Shown: positions 51,398 to 61,418, counted from the stretch's first letter. The stretch: DNA of 64,000 bases from Corynebacterium testudinoris (GCF_001021045.1 NZ_CP011545.1:682001-746000); one strand, 5' to 3'. Made by a program: numbers and translations. Notes: generated by a model from the sequence alone, not told the origin.

Positions 51398-53035
51398 CTA
51401 GCGCTTCGACCGGTACCAGCGGATCAGTGAGTCGGTGGAGGAGTCCCCGGAGTTGACCTCTTCCTCACCGGACACGGCGGCCGCCAGCTGGTTGGCCTGG
51501 GCTTTACCCAGCTCCACGCCCCACTGGTCGAAGGAGTTGATGCCCCAGATCGCACCCTGGACGAAGGTGATGTGCTCGTAGAGGGCGATGAGCGCACCCA
51601 ACACAGCCGGGGTCAGTTCCTCCGCGAGAATCGTGGTGGAGGGGCGGTTACCCGGCATGACCTTGTGCTCCACGAGCTCCGCGGGAACACCTTCCGCGGC
51701 GATTTCCTCGGAGTTCTTGCCAAAGGCCAGGACCTTGGACTGGGCGAACAGGTTGCCCATGAGGAGGTCGTGCATGGAGCCTTCGCCAGAGGCAGTCGGC
51801 AGGTCATCCTTTGGGCGGGCAAAGCCGATGAAATCGGCGGGGATGACGCGGGTTCCCTGGTGCATGAGCTGGTAGAAGGCGTGCTGGCCGTTGGTACCCG
51901 GCTCGCCCCAGTAGATTTCTCCGGTGGAGTATGACACCCGCGCACCGTCGCGACGCACGGACTTACCGTTGGACTCCATGGTCAGCTGCTGCAAGTAGGC
52001 AGGGAAGCGGGCCAAATCCTGGGAGTAGGGGAGCACCGCGTGGGTGTCGCAACCATGGAAGTTCGAGTACCAAACACCCAACAGGGCCATGAGAACAGGA
52101 ACGTTCTTCTCAAAGGGAGTCGAGCGGAAGTGCTCATCCATCGCGCGGAAACCCTCAAGGAAGCGGATGAAGTCGTGGGGGCCGATGACCGCCATGAGCG
52201 ACAGGCCGATGGCGGAGTCCACGGAGTAGCGGCCGCCGACCCAGTCCCAGAAGCCGAACATGTTGGCCGTATCGATCCCGAACTCAGCGACCTTCTCGGC
52301 GTTCGTGGACACAGCGACGAAGTGCTTGGCCACGGCCGACTCATCGCCATCGAACTTCTTCAGCAGCCAGCGCTTGGCGGCGTGGGCGTTGGCCAGGGTT
52401 TCCTGGGTGGTGAACGTCTTGGAGGCAACGATGAACAGCGTCGAATCCGCATCAAGGTTGTCCAGGACGGCCGTCATATCCGCCGGATCAACATTGGAGA
52501 CGAACTCAGCGGTGATGCCCGCGGTGGCGTAGGGGCGCAGCGCGAGAGTGGCCATCGCGGGCCCGAGGTCAGAGCCACCGATACCAATGTTGACGATCTT
52601 CTTGATGGTGTGGCCCGTGTGACCCTGCCACTTGCCGGAACGCAGCGCGGAAACGAAATCGCGCATGCGACCGAGCACCTCATGGACATCAGCGGCGACA
52701 TCTTGGCCGTCGACCTCCAGGTCCTGGTCCACAGGCAAACGCAGTGCGGTGTGGAGTACCGCGCGGTCCTCCGTGTTGTTGAGGTGGGCGCCGGTGAACA
52801 TCGCCTCAATGGAGTCGGTGAGCTCTGATTCCTTGGCCAAGGCGATGAGAGCTTCCACCGTCTCCTCATCAATGAGGTTTTTGGAGAGATCCACGTGCAG
52901 ACCCGCAGCATCGAAGGTGAGGGCATGTGCGCGTTCGGGATCGGCGGCGAACAACTCCCGCAGCGTGGTCGCCTGAGTCCGCTCGTACACGGCCTCCAGG
53001 TTCTTCCATTCGGCGGAGAGGGTGATGTCAGCCAT
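51398..53035 (-). CDS. pgi: Glucose-6-phosphate isomerase
   Basis: 545 residues from the ATG at 53035 with AGGAG 8 nt upstream; ATG at 53062 has no ribosome site. It interconverts glucose-6-phosphate and fructose-6-phosphate. The substrate-binding [14 protein letters not shown], the PGI signature [18 protein letters not shown], the catalytic Glu region and GANQHAF-like [15 protein letters not shown] are all present. It is the standard length. Confidence 0.97.
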   Translation of the reverse strand: MADITLSAEWKNLEAVYERTQATTLRELFAADPERAHALTFDAAGLHVDLSKNLIDEETVEALIALAKESELTDSIEAMFTGAHLNNTEDRAVLHTALRLPVDQDLEVDGQDVAADVHEVLGRMRDFVSALRSGKWQGHTGHTIKKIVNIGIGGSDLGPAMATLALRPYATAGITAEFVSNVDPADMTAVLDNLDADSTLFIVASKTFTTQETLANAHAAKRWLLKKFDGDESAVAKHFVAVSTNAEKVAEFGIDTANMFGFWDWVGGRYSVDSAIGLSLMAVIGPHDFIRFLEGFRAMDEHFRSTPFEKNVPVLMALLGVWYSNFHGCDTHAVLPYSQDLARFPAYLQQLTMESNGKSVRRDGARVSYSTGEIYWGEPGTNGQHAFYQLMHQGTRVIPADFIGFARPKDDLPTASGEGSMHDLLMGNLFAQSKVLAFGKNSEEIAAEGVPAELVEHKVMPGNRPSTTILAEELTPAVLGALIALYEHITFVQGAIWGINSFDQWGVELGKAQANQLAAAVSGEEEVNSGDSSTDSLIRWYRSKR

Positions 53036-53138
53036 GTCGTGGGCTCCTAAATTGATGGACAAATTGCGTATCTACCCCGAATCTAGTGAAGAACCGACCA
53101 TCCCGCCGCCGGAGGGAAATAAAAGGCACAATGATCAC

Positions 53139-53441
53139 ATGAGCATCGTCAAGATCAACGCCATCACTGTTCCCGAGAACGCCGGATCCGAGCTGGAGGC
53201 CCGCTTCGCCGCCCGCAAGCACGCCGTCGATTCCTCCCCCGGGTTCGAAGGGTTCCAGCTCTTGCGCCCCGTCGCCGGCGAAGACCGCTACTTCGTGGTC
53301 ACCCGCTGGGCCGATGAGGAGTCCTACGTCGCGTGGCGCGATGGGGATGCGCGCAAGGCCCACAGCGGCGAGGCCCGCAAGCCCGTCGCCACTGGTGCGG
53401 AACTCCTCGAGTTTGAGGTCGTCTTCGACACGACTGACTAG
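53139..53441 (+). CDS. ABM/heme-degrading monooxygenase family protein (MhuD-like)
   Basis: 100 residues from the ATG at 53139. It is a single ferredoxin-like ABM domain: an Asn in IVKINAITVPENAG, the PGFEGFQLLRPV strand, a Trp in VTRWADEESY and a His in RKAHSGEARKP. These match positions used for heme binding in MhuD/HmoA enzymes, which open the heme ring to release iron. It could equally be a heme-independent ABM protein. It is divergent from pgi. A copy of the 11-mer follows its stop. Confidence 0.8.
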   Translation: MSIVKINAITVPENAGSELEARFAARKHAVDSSPGFEGFQLLRPVAGEDRYFVVTRWADEESYVAWRDGDARKAHSGEARKPVATGAELLEFEVVFDTTD

Positions 53442-53447
53442 AAAGTC

Positions 53448-53458
53448 GCTTATCGACG
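53448..53458 (+). repeat. Copy of over-represented 11-mer GCTTATCGACG, extragenic
   Basis: The word begins 7 nt after the monooxygenase stop codon and 8 nt before the stop of the convergent chorismate mutase gene. Confidence 0.9.
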
Positions 53459-53465
53459 TCCGCGT

Positions 53466-53774
53466 TTACCCCAACCGTCCCCGCCCCATCTTCAGCAGTG
53501 CGGAGGCAATCTCTGGGCCCTCCGGGCCCAGTTCCTCACGGAACTGATTGATGATGGCTAGTTCGCGGGTATGGACGAGGCGGGTGCCCCCGGAGCCCAT
53601 GCGTGTCTTACCGATCGCCTTGGATACTTGGGTGCGGCGTTTGACCGAGTCGAGGATGACTCGGTCGAGGCGGTCGATTTCTTGGCGGTACTGCTGAATT
53701 TCCGCGTCCGACAATGGGTCCTCGGTGCCGGAAGGCATCCGGATTTCAAACTGGTTCTCAGCAGCATCGTTCAT
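53466..53774 (-). CDS. Chorismate mutase (AroQ-delta type)
   Basis: 102 residues from the ATG at 53774 (an ATG 9 nt upstream also fits). It is a short three-helix AroQ protein: LSDAEIQQYRQEIDRLDRVILDSVKRRTQVSKAIGKTRMGSGGTRLVHTRELAIINQFREELG, with the active-site Arg and Lys positions. It converts chorismate to prephenate for Phe/Tyr synthesis. The delta type of mycobacteria and corynebacteria has weak activity alone and is activated by the DAHP synthase; that is known of the family, not seen here. Confidence 0.93.
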   Translation of the reverse strand: MNDAAENQFEIRMPSGTEDPLSDAEIQQYRQEIDRLDRVILDSVKRRTQVSKAIGKTRMGSGGTRLVHTRELAIINQFREELGPEGPEIASALLKMGRGRLG

Positions 53775-53831
53775 GTCCCACATTGTGCCACGGGGGTTGT
53801 GTCGGGACCTACGAGTAGGTTGTTAGTCATC

Positions 53832-56213
53832 ATGGAATCGCCGTTTACGCCTAGCCCTCAGCGCCCTCAGCCTTCTTCCCAGGATCTCACTCTCGGTCTC
53901 AATGAGCAGCAACGCGCTGCCGTTGAGCACGCGGGTTCCCCGCTTCTTATCGTTGCCGGAGCGGGTTCTGGTAAAACCGCCGTGCTGACCCGCCGCATTG
54001 CCTATTTGATGAGCCAGCGGGGTGTCTCGCCTTTTGAAATCTTAGCCATTACCTTCACCAACAAGGCTGCCGCTGAGATGAAGGAGCGCGTCGCCGCCCT
54101 CGTGGGCCCAGTCGCGGAGCGGATGTGGGTGTCCACGTTCCACTCGGTGTGCGTGCGAATTCTGCGCCAGCAGGCCCAGTTGGTGCCGGGGTTGAACACC
54201 AACTTCACCATCTATGATTCGGATGATTCGCGCCGTCTGCTCAGCATGATCGCTAAGGATCATTCCCTGGATCTCAAGCGTTTCACGGCGCGGGTGTTGG
54301 CCGGTGCGATTTCTAATTTGAAGAATGAGTTGATTGGGCCGGAGGAAGCTATCGCGGATGCGGAGGCGACTCACAATCCCTTCGAGATCACGGTTGCGCA
54401 GGTGTACAAGGATTATCAGCGGCGGCTGCGGTCGGCCAATGCGGTGGACTTCGATGACCTGATCGGTGAGGTCGTGCGGATTTTCACCGAGCATCCGGCG
54501 GTGACGGATTACTACCGGCGTCGCTTCCGCCACGTCCTCATCGATGAATATCAGGACACCAACCACGCGCAGTACATGCTCATCGCCCGGTTGGTTGGGG
54601 ATGGGCCAGATGCCCCGGAATTGTGTGTGGTGGGCGATTCGGATCAGTCGATTTATGCCTTCCGTGGGGCGACGATCCGCAATATCGAGGAGTTTGAGCG
54701 GGATTATCCGCAGGCGCGCACGATTCTGTTGGAGCAGAATTACCGCTCGACCCAGACGATTCTTAATGCCGCGAACTCGGTCATTTCCCGCAATGATGGC
54801 CGCCGGGAGAAGAAGCTGTGGACGGCGCTGGGGAACGGGCAAGAGATCATCGGCTACGTGGCGGACAATGAGCACGATGAGGCGCGGTTTGTCGCCGGGG
54901 AGATTGACGCGATCGTCGATAAGGGAAAGACCTATGCCGATGTGGCGGTGATGTACCGCACGAACAATGCTTCCCGCGCATTGGAGGATATTTTTATCCG
55001 CTCCGGAATTCCTTACAAGGTGGTCGGCGGCACGCGCTTCTATGAGCGCCGTGAGATCCGCGATCTAGTCGCCTACCTGCGGGTCCTGGACAATCCGGAT
55101 GACACGGTGAGTCTGCGGCGCATCATCAATACCCCGCGCCGCGGCATCGGCGACCGGGCGCAGGCCTTCATCGCGTTGCACGCGGAAAACAACAATCAGT
55201 CCTTCGGACAGGCGCTTATCGACGCCGCGGGGGACAAGGTCGACTTCCTTGGTGCGCGTGGGCGCAATGCGGTTGCGAAGTTCAACGAGATGATGGACGC
55301 GGTCCGCGCGGAGATGCCATCGATGACCAACGAGGTCACGGGAATGCCGGATCTCGGTGAGTTGATCAGCCGCGTCCTCGACATCACGGGCTATCGCGGT
55401 GAACTGGAAGCGAGCAATGATCCGCAAGACGGGGCTCGCTTGGACAACCTCAACGAGCTCGTGTCCGTGGCCCGGGAGTTTTCCTCGGAGGCGGCGAACC
55501 AGGTGGCCTATGCCGAGATGGATGGGGATGAATTCGAGCCGGAGGAAGGTGAGGCTCAACCGGGCTCTCTCCAGGCCTTTTTGGAAAAGGTCTCGCTGGT
55601 GGCCGACGCCGACCAGATCCCCGACAATGAACAGGGCGTGGTCACGCTCATGACCCTGCACACTGCCAAGGGCCTGGAGTTTCCCGTCGTGTTCCTCACC
55701 GGATGGGAGGACGGCCAGTTCCCGCACCTGCGCGCCCTCGGGGACCCGAAGGAGCTCGCGGAGGAACGACGCTTGGCTTACGTGGGTATCACTCGTGCCC
55801 GTGAGCAGCTTTACATCACCCGAGCCATGTTGCGCTCCTCCTGGGGCAACTCGGTGACCAACCCGCCGAGCCGTTTCCTGGCGGAAATCCCCCCGGAGCT
55901 CATCGATTGGCGCCGAGAGGAGCCGGAGCATTCCTTCTCCGATTCGTGGGGGATGAGTTCCGGCGGTGGGGGCGGCATGTACGGCTATCAGCGGCCAAGT
56001 GCCCCGAAGAAGAAGCCGGGCCTGCCGAAGGCGTCCCGCAACAACAATCTGGAATTGGCGGTGGGAGACCGGGTCAACCACGACAAATATGGCCTGGGAA
56101 CGGTCATCGCCGCCGACGGCTCGGGTGCCCGTGCCACGGTGACCATCGATTTCGGATCATCCGGCAAGGTGCGCCTCATGCTCATCGGCGGCGTGCCTAT
56201 GGAGAAGCTTTAG
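53832..56213 (+). CDS. uvrD1: UvrD1/PcrA-type DNA helicase
   Basis: 793 residues from the ATG at 53832; the frame is open from 53571. It is superfamily 1A 3'-5' helicase. Walker A is GAGSGKT (near residue 44), followed by LTFTNKAAAEMKERV, Walker B DEYQDTNHAQY, the GDSDQSIYAFRGA motif and VTLMTLHTAKGLEFPVVFLTGWEDGQFPH. The C-terminal tail (DRVNHDKYGLGTVIAADGSGARATVTIDFGSSGKVRLML) is the Tudor-like RNA-polymerase-interacting domain of PcrA/UvrD. It acts in repair and transcription-linked DNA processing. Two copies of the 11-mer family lie inside. Confidence 0.96.
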   Translation: MESPFTPSPQRPQPSSQDLTLGLNEQQRAAVEHAGSPLLIVAGAGSGKTAVLTRRIAYLMSQRGVSPFEILAITFTNKAAAEMKERVAALVGPVAERMWVSTFHSVCVRILRQQAQLVPGLNTNFTIYDSDDSRRLLSMIAKDHSLDLKRFTARVLAGAISNLKNELIGPEEAIADAEATHNPFEITVAQVYKDYQRRLRSANAVDFDDLIGEVVRIFTEHPAVTDYYRRRFRHVLIDEYQDTNHAQYMLIARLVGDGPDAPELCVVGDSDQSIYAFRGATIRNIEEFERDYPQARTILLEQNYRSTQTILNAANSVISRNDGRREKKLWTALGNGQEIIGYVADNEHDEARFVAGEIDAIVDKGKTYADVAVMYRTNNASRALEDIFIRSGIPYKVVGGTRFYERREIRDLVAYLRVLDNPDDTVSLRRIINTPRRGIGDRAQAFIALHAENNNQSFGQALIDAAGDKVDFLGARGRNAVAKFNEMMDAVRAEMPSMTNEVTGMPDLGELISRVLDITGYRGELEASNDPQDGARLDNLNELVSVAREFSSEAANQVAYAEMDGDEFEPEEGEAQPGSLQAFLEKVSLVADADQIPDNEQGVVTLMTLHTAKGLEFPVVFLTGWEDGQFPHLRALGDPKELAEERRLAYVGITRAREQLYITRAMLRSSWGNSVTNPPSRFLAEIPPELIDWRREEPEHSFSDSWGMSSGGGGGMYGYQRPSAPKKKPGLPKASRNNNLELAVGDRVNHDKYGLGTVIAADGSGARATVTIDFGSSGKVRLMLIGGVPMEKL

Positions 56214-56995
56214 CGAACGGTGATCCCGTTCCGCGCGAACCACGCGGTGGGGTCGGCCGGGCTTGCGCCATCGGGCCGGATCTCGAAGTGGAGGTGGGGG
56301 CCGGTGGACTGGCCCTCGTTGCCCATGCCCGCGATGCGCTGACCGGCAGTGACTCGCTCGCCGACGTTGACGTCCAAGGTGTTCATGTGGCCGTAGACGG
56401 AAATCGAACCGTCGTCGTGGCGGATACGGATCCAATTGCCGAAGCCCTGGGCCGGTCCAGCGTCAATGACCGTGCCATCCATGACTGCGAGGACCGGGGT
56501 GCCGACGGAGTTGCCGATGTCAATGCCCTCGTGGGTCGCGCCCCAACGGGAGCCGTAGCCCGACGTGAAGGTACCGCTGGTGGGGAACACGACCGTCCGG
56601 CCGTCGGCGGTTTGGCCGCGGACGGGGCGCATGGTGGTGGTGACCCCGAGGAGATCACTGAGGTCCTTCGGCAGGATGTCGGGGCCGGAGCTGCCGAGGA
56701 GGAGCATGAGCGGGTCGATGATGACGTTGGAGTCCGAACTGCCTGCATTGCCAGCATCGGCCTTGGGATCAACCGCAGCACCGACCTTGCCGTTGTTGGC
56801 GGCCTCCGCGAGTCGGATGATCGCCTTCAGAGCGGTGCTGGCGTCATCGGCGTCGAAGCCGCTGACTCCGTTCTGATTGACCGTGAAAGAAGCCTCCTGG
56901 GCGGAGGCGGAAGGGGCAACCAGGGTGGAAGTGATTCCGATGGTGGCGATGGCGGTGGCAGCAAGAAAAGCCTTGCCTCCGAAGCGTGTGAACAT
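56210..56995 (-). CDS. Secreted M23 zinc peptidase
   Basis: 261 residues. Signal peptide FLAATAIATIGITSTLVAPSASA, an Asp/Ser-rich mid region, then an LytM/M23 domain with ligands in THEGIDIGNSVG (His, Asp) and GPHLHFEIRP (His). It cleaves peptide cross-links in peptidoglycan outside the membrane, or acts as a regulator if inactive. The zinc ligands look complete. The stop overlaps uvrD1 by 4 nt. The order uvrD1-M23 is conserved in mycobacteria. Confidence 0.93.
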   Translation of the reverse strand: MFTRFGGKAFLAATAIATIGITSTLVAPSASAQEASFTVNQNGVSGFDADDASTALKAIIRLAEAANNGKVGAAVDPKADAGNAGSSDSNVIIDPLMLLLGSSGPDILPKDLSDLLGVTTTMRPVRGQTADGRTVVFPTSGTFTSGYGSRWGATHEGIDIGNSVGTPVLAVMDGTVIDAGPAQGFGNWIRIRHDDGSISVYGHMNTLDVNVGERVTAGQRIAGMGNEGQSTGPHLHFEIRPDGASPADPTAWFARNGITVR

Positions 56996-57030
56996 GCGTC
57001 AACCTTCTCGTGATTGGGAACGAGTTAAAG

Positions 57031-57075
57031 CTACCTGCAATCCTCCGCAGGATCAACGGATAAATCTGCAGGTAG
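57031..57075 (-). promoter_or_regulatory. Leader hairpin upstream of the M23 gene
   Basis: A perfect 9-bp stem CTACCTGCA/TGCAGGTAG encloses 27 nt with an inner ATCCT/AGGAT stem, 35 nt before the start codon. It is not the ydaO aptamer. It could be a regulatory structure or attenuator. Confidence 0.5.
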
Positions 57076-57260
57076 AGGGGTTTTCGCTACTCGACGCCCT
57101 GGAAAAGCGCAGGTCAGAGCCATGTTTCCTATGTTACTAATGTGACTAAAATTAACTAGTGGTGCACCGGGTTGGGGGTAGAAAAGGAGCTTGCCCGCCC
57201 CAACCGGCGTGAGAAAACCCCACCCAGCAACACCTGGATGGGGTTCACGGATGAAGAACC

Positions 57261-59930
57261 TTACGTCTCCCGATACTCCAACTCCGCGCGGCGGCGATGG
57301 AACAACGAGCCCACCCCAGCGGCCAGGAGCGGGGCTACTACCACCAGCGCGATGATGGGGTACCAGTTGATCTGGAAGAACTGAACATCTCCCAGCCTTT
57401 CAATCTCGCCGGAGAAGTAATTGTGATAATCCGCTTGCAGTGTCAGCCAGGTAAACAGCAGCCCGATGACGCTACCCGTGAGGGTGCCGGCGAGGGTCAG
57501 ACCACCAGCGAAGAGGGCCGTGGCCCGGGAGGGAAGTGAGGGTGAGGCTCCGAGGGCGTCGATAAGCGCGAAGTGACGGCGCGACGTCTGCATCGACAAG
57601 GCCAGGACCAGCGCAACAACCACGACCACGATCAGGGCAAGAATGCCTGCAAGTAGCGGTGCAGTGTACTTCCAGCTAACACCGAACGTTGGAGTAAAGG
57701 TCGCATTGAGCCCGATTGCCGATTCTTTGAGTGAATCGCTTATCTCTGTGCGCTGCTCGTAAGTGAGCTTGTTCAAAGGCATCAACGTGGTGCCCACATA
57801 CTCGTAGTGGAGACCGAGCTGCCCCGCTACCTCGCGCGGAATGATGGTTGCCCCTCCGCCTGCAGGTAAGACCGCCATTGCTGGCAATTGGATGGGCTCG
57901 GCGATGTCACCTGTCAGGAGTTCGAAGGTGGCTGTTCCATCTTCCTCGACGAGAATCGCTTGAGAAGTCGGAATGAGAACCACACCCCGTAATAGAGCGG
58001 TACTCGCTTCTTGCCGAACTGAATCATCAAGGGCAAACATCTCCAGCAAGTCGGGGCCGCCGAAGACTGTGCTTGCCATGCCCGCTCTGAACGGACCCCC
58101 TACCCATCCGCTGTTGGTCAGTGCGGAGCATTTTTCTGACTCTAATTCTTCTGGCCAACGGCAGTCAGGGTACTTAATCGAGAGAGTTGGGTGAGGGTCC
58201 CCAGTGACGAGGGTCATAGGCATGCCGTAAAGGTCTACCTCCTTCGCCGGACCGGTTATCGCTTTGACGCTGTCGAGGGTGCTTTGCAGCTCCTCTTTTT
58301 TGAGTTCCTGAGGCAGGTAACCAGACGACATGATCGTGGCGGTGTCATATTGATATACCTCCGCGGTCTCCGTGAGCTGACGGTTATTCGAGGTCTCAGC
58401 ACTCGTCCACACGGAAACCGCCACAAATGATATCGCCATGATCGCGGCGAGAGCCGGAGCCGTTTTCATCATCTGCCGTCCGGCGTCACGAACGGCGAGC
58501 CGCAGCGTCAGAGGAGCAGTTCGACCGAGTCGGGCGATCAACCATCCCAGCGCCGGTGCCGAAGCAGCTAGTGCAGCAATGACAACTAGCCTGCCAAAGG
58601 ACTCATAAAACATGTACCAGTCAGGGATGAACTCTCGCATCACCCCGAGAAACGCCAGAGTCAGCACAAGAACGACGGGACCAACCGCCATCCACGGTCG
58701 CCAGCGCATCATACGGTCAGGAGCGGCCCCGGCGATGCCGGCGCTTATCGACGCCCGCGATGCCAAAACCGCTGGCAAGAATGCCGCGACGACCGAGCCG
58801 ATCACCGCCGTCACCCAGGCGGCACCAACAATCTGCCACGGGACATTCATCGGCCATCCGGGGTAGCGATACATCCACCAGCCGGTGGCGGTGGCAAGGC
58901 CGATAGCCGCGCCGAGGGTCGCACCAACCAGACCGGCGCCCAGGCCATACGCGAGGACTGCCCAGCGGATCTGACGAGGCGTCGCTCCCTGGGAACTCAT
59001 CAAGGCGAAAACCTTCGTCTGGCGGGACACCGCGATGGTGAACACCGGTGAAATGATGAGGAGGATGAGCATGCCGACCAGCATGATGCTGGGGACCATG
59101 ATGGAGAGGAAGAAATTCAGAGACTGGTCAGGATAGATGGGCTCGAGGCCACGCATCGCCGGATCGAGTTCTTCCTCCGTGGGCGGATTGGCCTTGACAT
59201 CCAAGGAGTTGACCACGAAGCCTGCGGCGTTGAGAGCCTGCACGTCCTCCCAGGTAAACTTCCGATCTCCGGAGATTACCCACGAAATGCCCGAGCCGAA
59301 GCCCTCAAACTCCGTGGAGACCGATTCCGGGGAGAACAAGGTGGGTTGGATGGTCAGGGGCCAGGCGCCCGGCATCGTGCCAGAAATGCGGAGCGGACCG
59401 GAGGCTCCCTCGTGATCGGGAGAAGTGAAGGTGATGGAGTCCCCGACGGAGACTTGTAGTTGGTCCGCGATGCTCGGAGAAATCATGATCTCGCCAGAGG
59501 CGGGCAGGGTGCCGGTGCGCGGTTGCAGGTTATGCGGTAGCGACTCCGCCGGAAGCTGCTGAATCGAGGAATAAACGGTCCGATTGTTGTCGGCCCGAAG
59601 TTCACCCGGGAGGAGGACGCTCAGTTCCGTGCGAAAGCCCGATGGTAGGGCCCGCTCCAGCTCCTCACGCTCATTCCCAGTGCTGGCGGTGCCGGTGCAC
59701 TCAGAGTTAGAGCCAGAGACAGTTTGGACACACGACGCGCCCCCGCCCTTCCACGTCGTGGAATGAACCTCGGTGGCCCGCAGCACGTTGTTTGAAGATG
59801 ACTCGTAAGTGGCCAAAGAGACGATCAGGAATACCGGCAGGGCGACGAGCAACATGGCAGCAAACAAGCGCCAAGGGTGTTTGACCATGTCGCGCCGGGT
59901 AGGTCGGGTGGCGGCTAGGAGGGTGCTCAT
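57261..59930 (-). CDS. ABC transporter permease, FtsX-like, large
   Basis: 889 residues. An N-terminal helix (WRLFAAMLLVALPVFLIVSLA), a large extracytoplasmic domain with a Cys pair (GGASCVQTVSGSNSEC), then four-helix FtsX-type modules at residues about 280-420 and at the C terminus, and a second extracytoplasmic part. It is the membrane part of a MacB-like lipid/peptide exporter or resistance system. The ATPase gene overlaps by 4 nt. Two 11-mer copies are inside. Confidence 0.85.
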   Translation of the reverse strand: MSTLLAATRPTRRDMVKHPWRLFAAMLLVALPVFLIVSLATYESSSNNVLRATEVHSTTWKGGGASCVQTVSGSNSECTGTASTGNEREELERALPSGFRTELSVLLPGELRADNNRTVYSSIQQLPAESLPHNLQPRTGTLPASGEIMISPSIADQLQVSVGDSITFTSPDHEGASGPLRISGTMPGAWPLTIQPTLFSPESVSTEFEGFGSGISWVISGDRKFTWEDVQALNAAGFVVNSLDVKANPPTEEELDPAMRGLEPIYPDQSLNFFLSIMVPSIMLVGMLILLIISPVFTIAVSRQTKVFALMSSQGATPRQIRWAVLAYGLGAGLVGATLGAAIGLATATGWWMYRYPGWPMNVPWQIVGAAWVTAVIGSVVAAFLPAVLASRASISAGIAGAAPDRMMRWRPWMAVGPVVLVLTLAFLGVMREFIPDWYMFYESFGRLVVIAALAASAPALGWLIARLGRTAPLTLRLAVRDAGRQMMKTAPALAAIMAISFVAVSVWTSAETSNNRQLTETAEVYQYDTATIMSSGYLPQELKKEELQSTLDSVKAITGPAKEVDLYGMPMTLVTGDPHPTLSIKYPDCRWPEELESEKCSALTNSGWVGGPFRAGMASTVFGGPDLLEMFALDDSVRQEASTALLRGVVLIPTSQAILVEEDGTATFELLTGDIAEPIQLPAMAVLPAGGGATIIPREVAGQLGLHYEYVGTTLMPLNKLTYEQRTEISDSLKESAIGLNATFTPTFGVSWKYTAPLLAGILALIVVVVVALVLALSMQTSRRHFALIDALGASPSLPSRATALFAGGLTLAGTLTGSVIGLLFTWLTLQADYHNYFSGEIERLGDVQFFQINWYPIIALVVVAPLLAAGVGSLFHRRRAELEYRET

Positions 59931-60625
59931 CGCTGATCATCCTCATCAAAGATCCGCCCGTCGCGCACCATGACAACTCGGTCAGCCCAGCCGGCGAGGC
60001 GCGGCTCGTGGGTCACCAACAGGCCAGCGGCCCCGGAGTCGACGCGCTCGCGCAGGATGCGCAGGACGGCGTCGCCAGTGGTGGTATCCAGGGCGCCGGT
60101 GGGTTCATCGGCAAGCAGCACACGGCGCTCACCGATGAGCGCCCGGGCGATGGCCGCGCGCTGGGCCTGCCCGCCGGAAATCTCATCGGGGAAACGCGCT
60201 GCCAGGCCCTCGAGACCGACCTCGGCCAAAGCGATCTCCGCAGCGTCCCGGCACTGAGCGGGGGAGACCCCGTCCAGTTCGAGGGGAAGCGTCACGTTCT
60301 CGCCGATGGTGAGAGTGGGAACAAGGTTGTAATGCTGGAAGACCAGGCCGATGCGGCTTCGCCGCAGCTGGGCGGACCGGGACGGGGAGAGATCGGCGGC
60401 ATCGGCGCCGTCGATAAGCACCCGACCGGAGGTCGGAGTTTGCAGCAGCCCCGCAACGTTGAGCAACGTGGACTTGCCCGAGCCGGACGGACCCATGACG
60501 GCCACGAGCTCGCCGGGAGACACCGCCAACGACACATCGTCGAGGGCGACGACCTGACGGGGACCCTGCCCGTACACGCAGGAAACGTTCTGGAGCTCAA
60601 TGGGGTAAGGGGACGTGGGTGACAT
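59927..60625 (-). CDS. ABC transporter ATP-binding protein (MacB/LolD type)
   Basis: 232 residues. Walker A MGPSGSGKST, signature EISGGQAQR, Walker B RVLLADEPTGALD and the H-loop in LLVTHEPRL. It powers the FtsX-like permease that follows. The start is preceded by AAGGAGG and sits 3 nt from the padR stop, so the three genes form an operon. Confidence 0.93.
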   Translation of the reverse strand: MSPTSPYPIELQNVSCVYGQGPRQVVALDDVSLAVSPGELVAVMGPSGSGKSTLLNVAGLLQTPTSGRVLIDGADAADLSPSRSAQLRRSRIGLVFQHYNLVPTLTIGENVTLPLELDGVSPAQCRDAAEIALAEVGLEGLAARFPDEISGGQAQRAAIARALIGERRVLLADEPTGALDTTTGDAVLRILRERVDSGAAGLLVTHEPRLAGWADRVVMVRDGRIFDEDDQR

Positions 60626-60628
60626 GGG

Positions 60629-61174
60629 TCATGCCTCCTTGGTTGCGGGGTGGGTACCTGGACGGGAAAGAGCCTCAACGCGGTCAAGCCAGCGAACCTC
60701 GGACTCCAAATCGTGAATCCGGCGCTCAACCTGGAGGCGTTCGGCCGTGCGCGTATCGGGCAAATCGCGGGAAGTAATAGTGAGCGCGCGCAGATCAGCG
60801 ATGGCGGCGCGGCGCTGCCTATCGAGGAGCGCAATGAGATCTACCTCATCGAAATGCGCGGCCAGAGCCACTTTGATCACCAACTCATCGCGCTCAGCCT
60901 TGGGGCGGATCACGGGCTCGGTCCACCACGTGGCCAGGAGCGCGCGGCCTTGGTCAGTGAGCCGGTAGGTGTCCGTGGGGTGGCCGTTGGCACCAATGAT
61001 TTGCTCGGCGGGCTCGATGAGGGCATCGCGTTCCAGTCGGGAGATCGTCTGGGTGACCTGGCCGATGTTCAGTGGCCAAAATTCATCAGTAACCTGCCGA
61101 AACTGGTTCTGCAGTTGGCTGGCGGAGCACGGGCCCTTCGCCAGGAGTGCGAGTATGGAGTATTTGATCGACAT
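60629..61174 (-). CDS. PadR-family transcriptional regulator
   Basis: 181 residues. The N-terminal winged helix (YSILALLAKGPCSASQLQNQFRQVTDEFWPLNIGQVTQTISRLERDALI) and the Vir-C type C-terminal coiled domain (RDELVIKVALAAHFDEVDLIALLDRQRRAAIADLRAL) define PadR-like regulators. It probably represses its own operon with the ABC exporter and responds to a small molecule. Two palindromes sit upstream of its start. Confidence 0.92.
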   Translation of the reverse strand: MSIKYSILALLAKGPCSASQLQNQFRQVTDEFWPLNIGQVTQTISRLERDALIEPAEQIIGANGHPTDTYRLTDQGRALLATWWTEPVIRPKAERDELVIKVALAAHFDEVDLIALLDRQRRAAIADLRALTITSRDLPDTRTAERLQVERRIHDLESEVRWLDRVEALSRPGTHPATKEA

Positions 61175-61199
61175 GGTGGCGTCCTTTGTGGGAGACGGA

Positions 61200-61240
61200 G
61201 GTTACTGAGTAACCTTCGTGGTTCAGGTTACTGGGTAATC
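61200..61240. promoter_or_regulatory. Twin palindromic operator upstream of padR
   Basis: GGTTACTGAGTAACC (61200-61214) is a perfect 7-1-7 palindrome. GGTTACTGGGTAATC (61226-61240) is a close second copy, with centres 26 bp apart. They lie 26-66 nt before the padR start, typical of autoregulation. Confidence 0.75.
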
Positions 61241-61274
61241 TGAAGGGCGTCAATGGGTGGCGGGTGCTGTTATC

Positions 61275-61381
61275 GTCATCGCGACGGGCTGACCCCGACT
61301 TCTAGCGCATTATGTGTTGTGTGCTGGCTATTAATCGCCCGCGAAAGCGTTCCGGTCGCGATCAGGAGGTCGGGATCACGC
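61275..61381. repeat. 107-nt repeat, copy 1
   Basis: Direct repeat of copy 2 at 61419-61525, with about 8 differences. It begins GTCATCGCGACGGGCTG and ends GGTCGGGATCACGC. The ends form an imperfect inverted repeat (TGACCCCGAC / GTCGGGATCA). Confidence 0.9.
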
Positions 61382-61418
61382 AAGCCATGAAAAAGGGCCA
61401 GGCAGGCTCGGCTGAATA

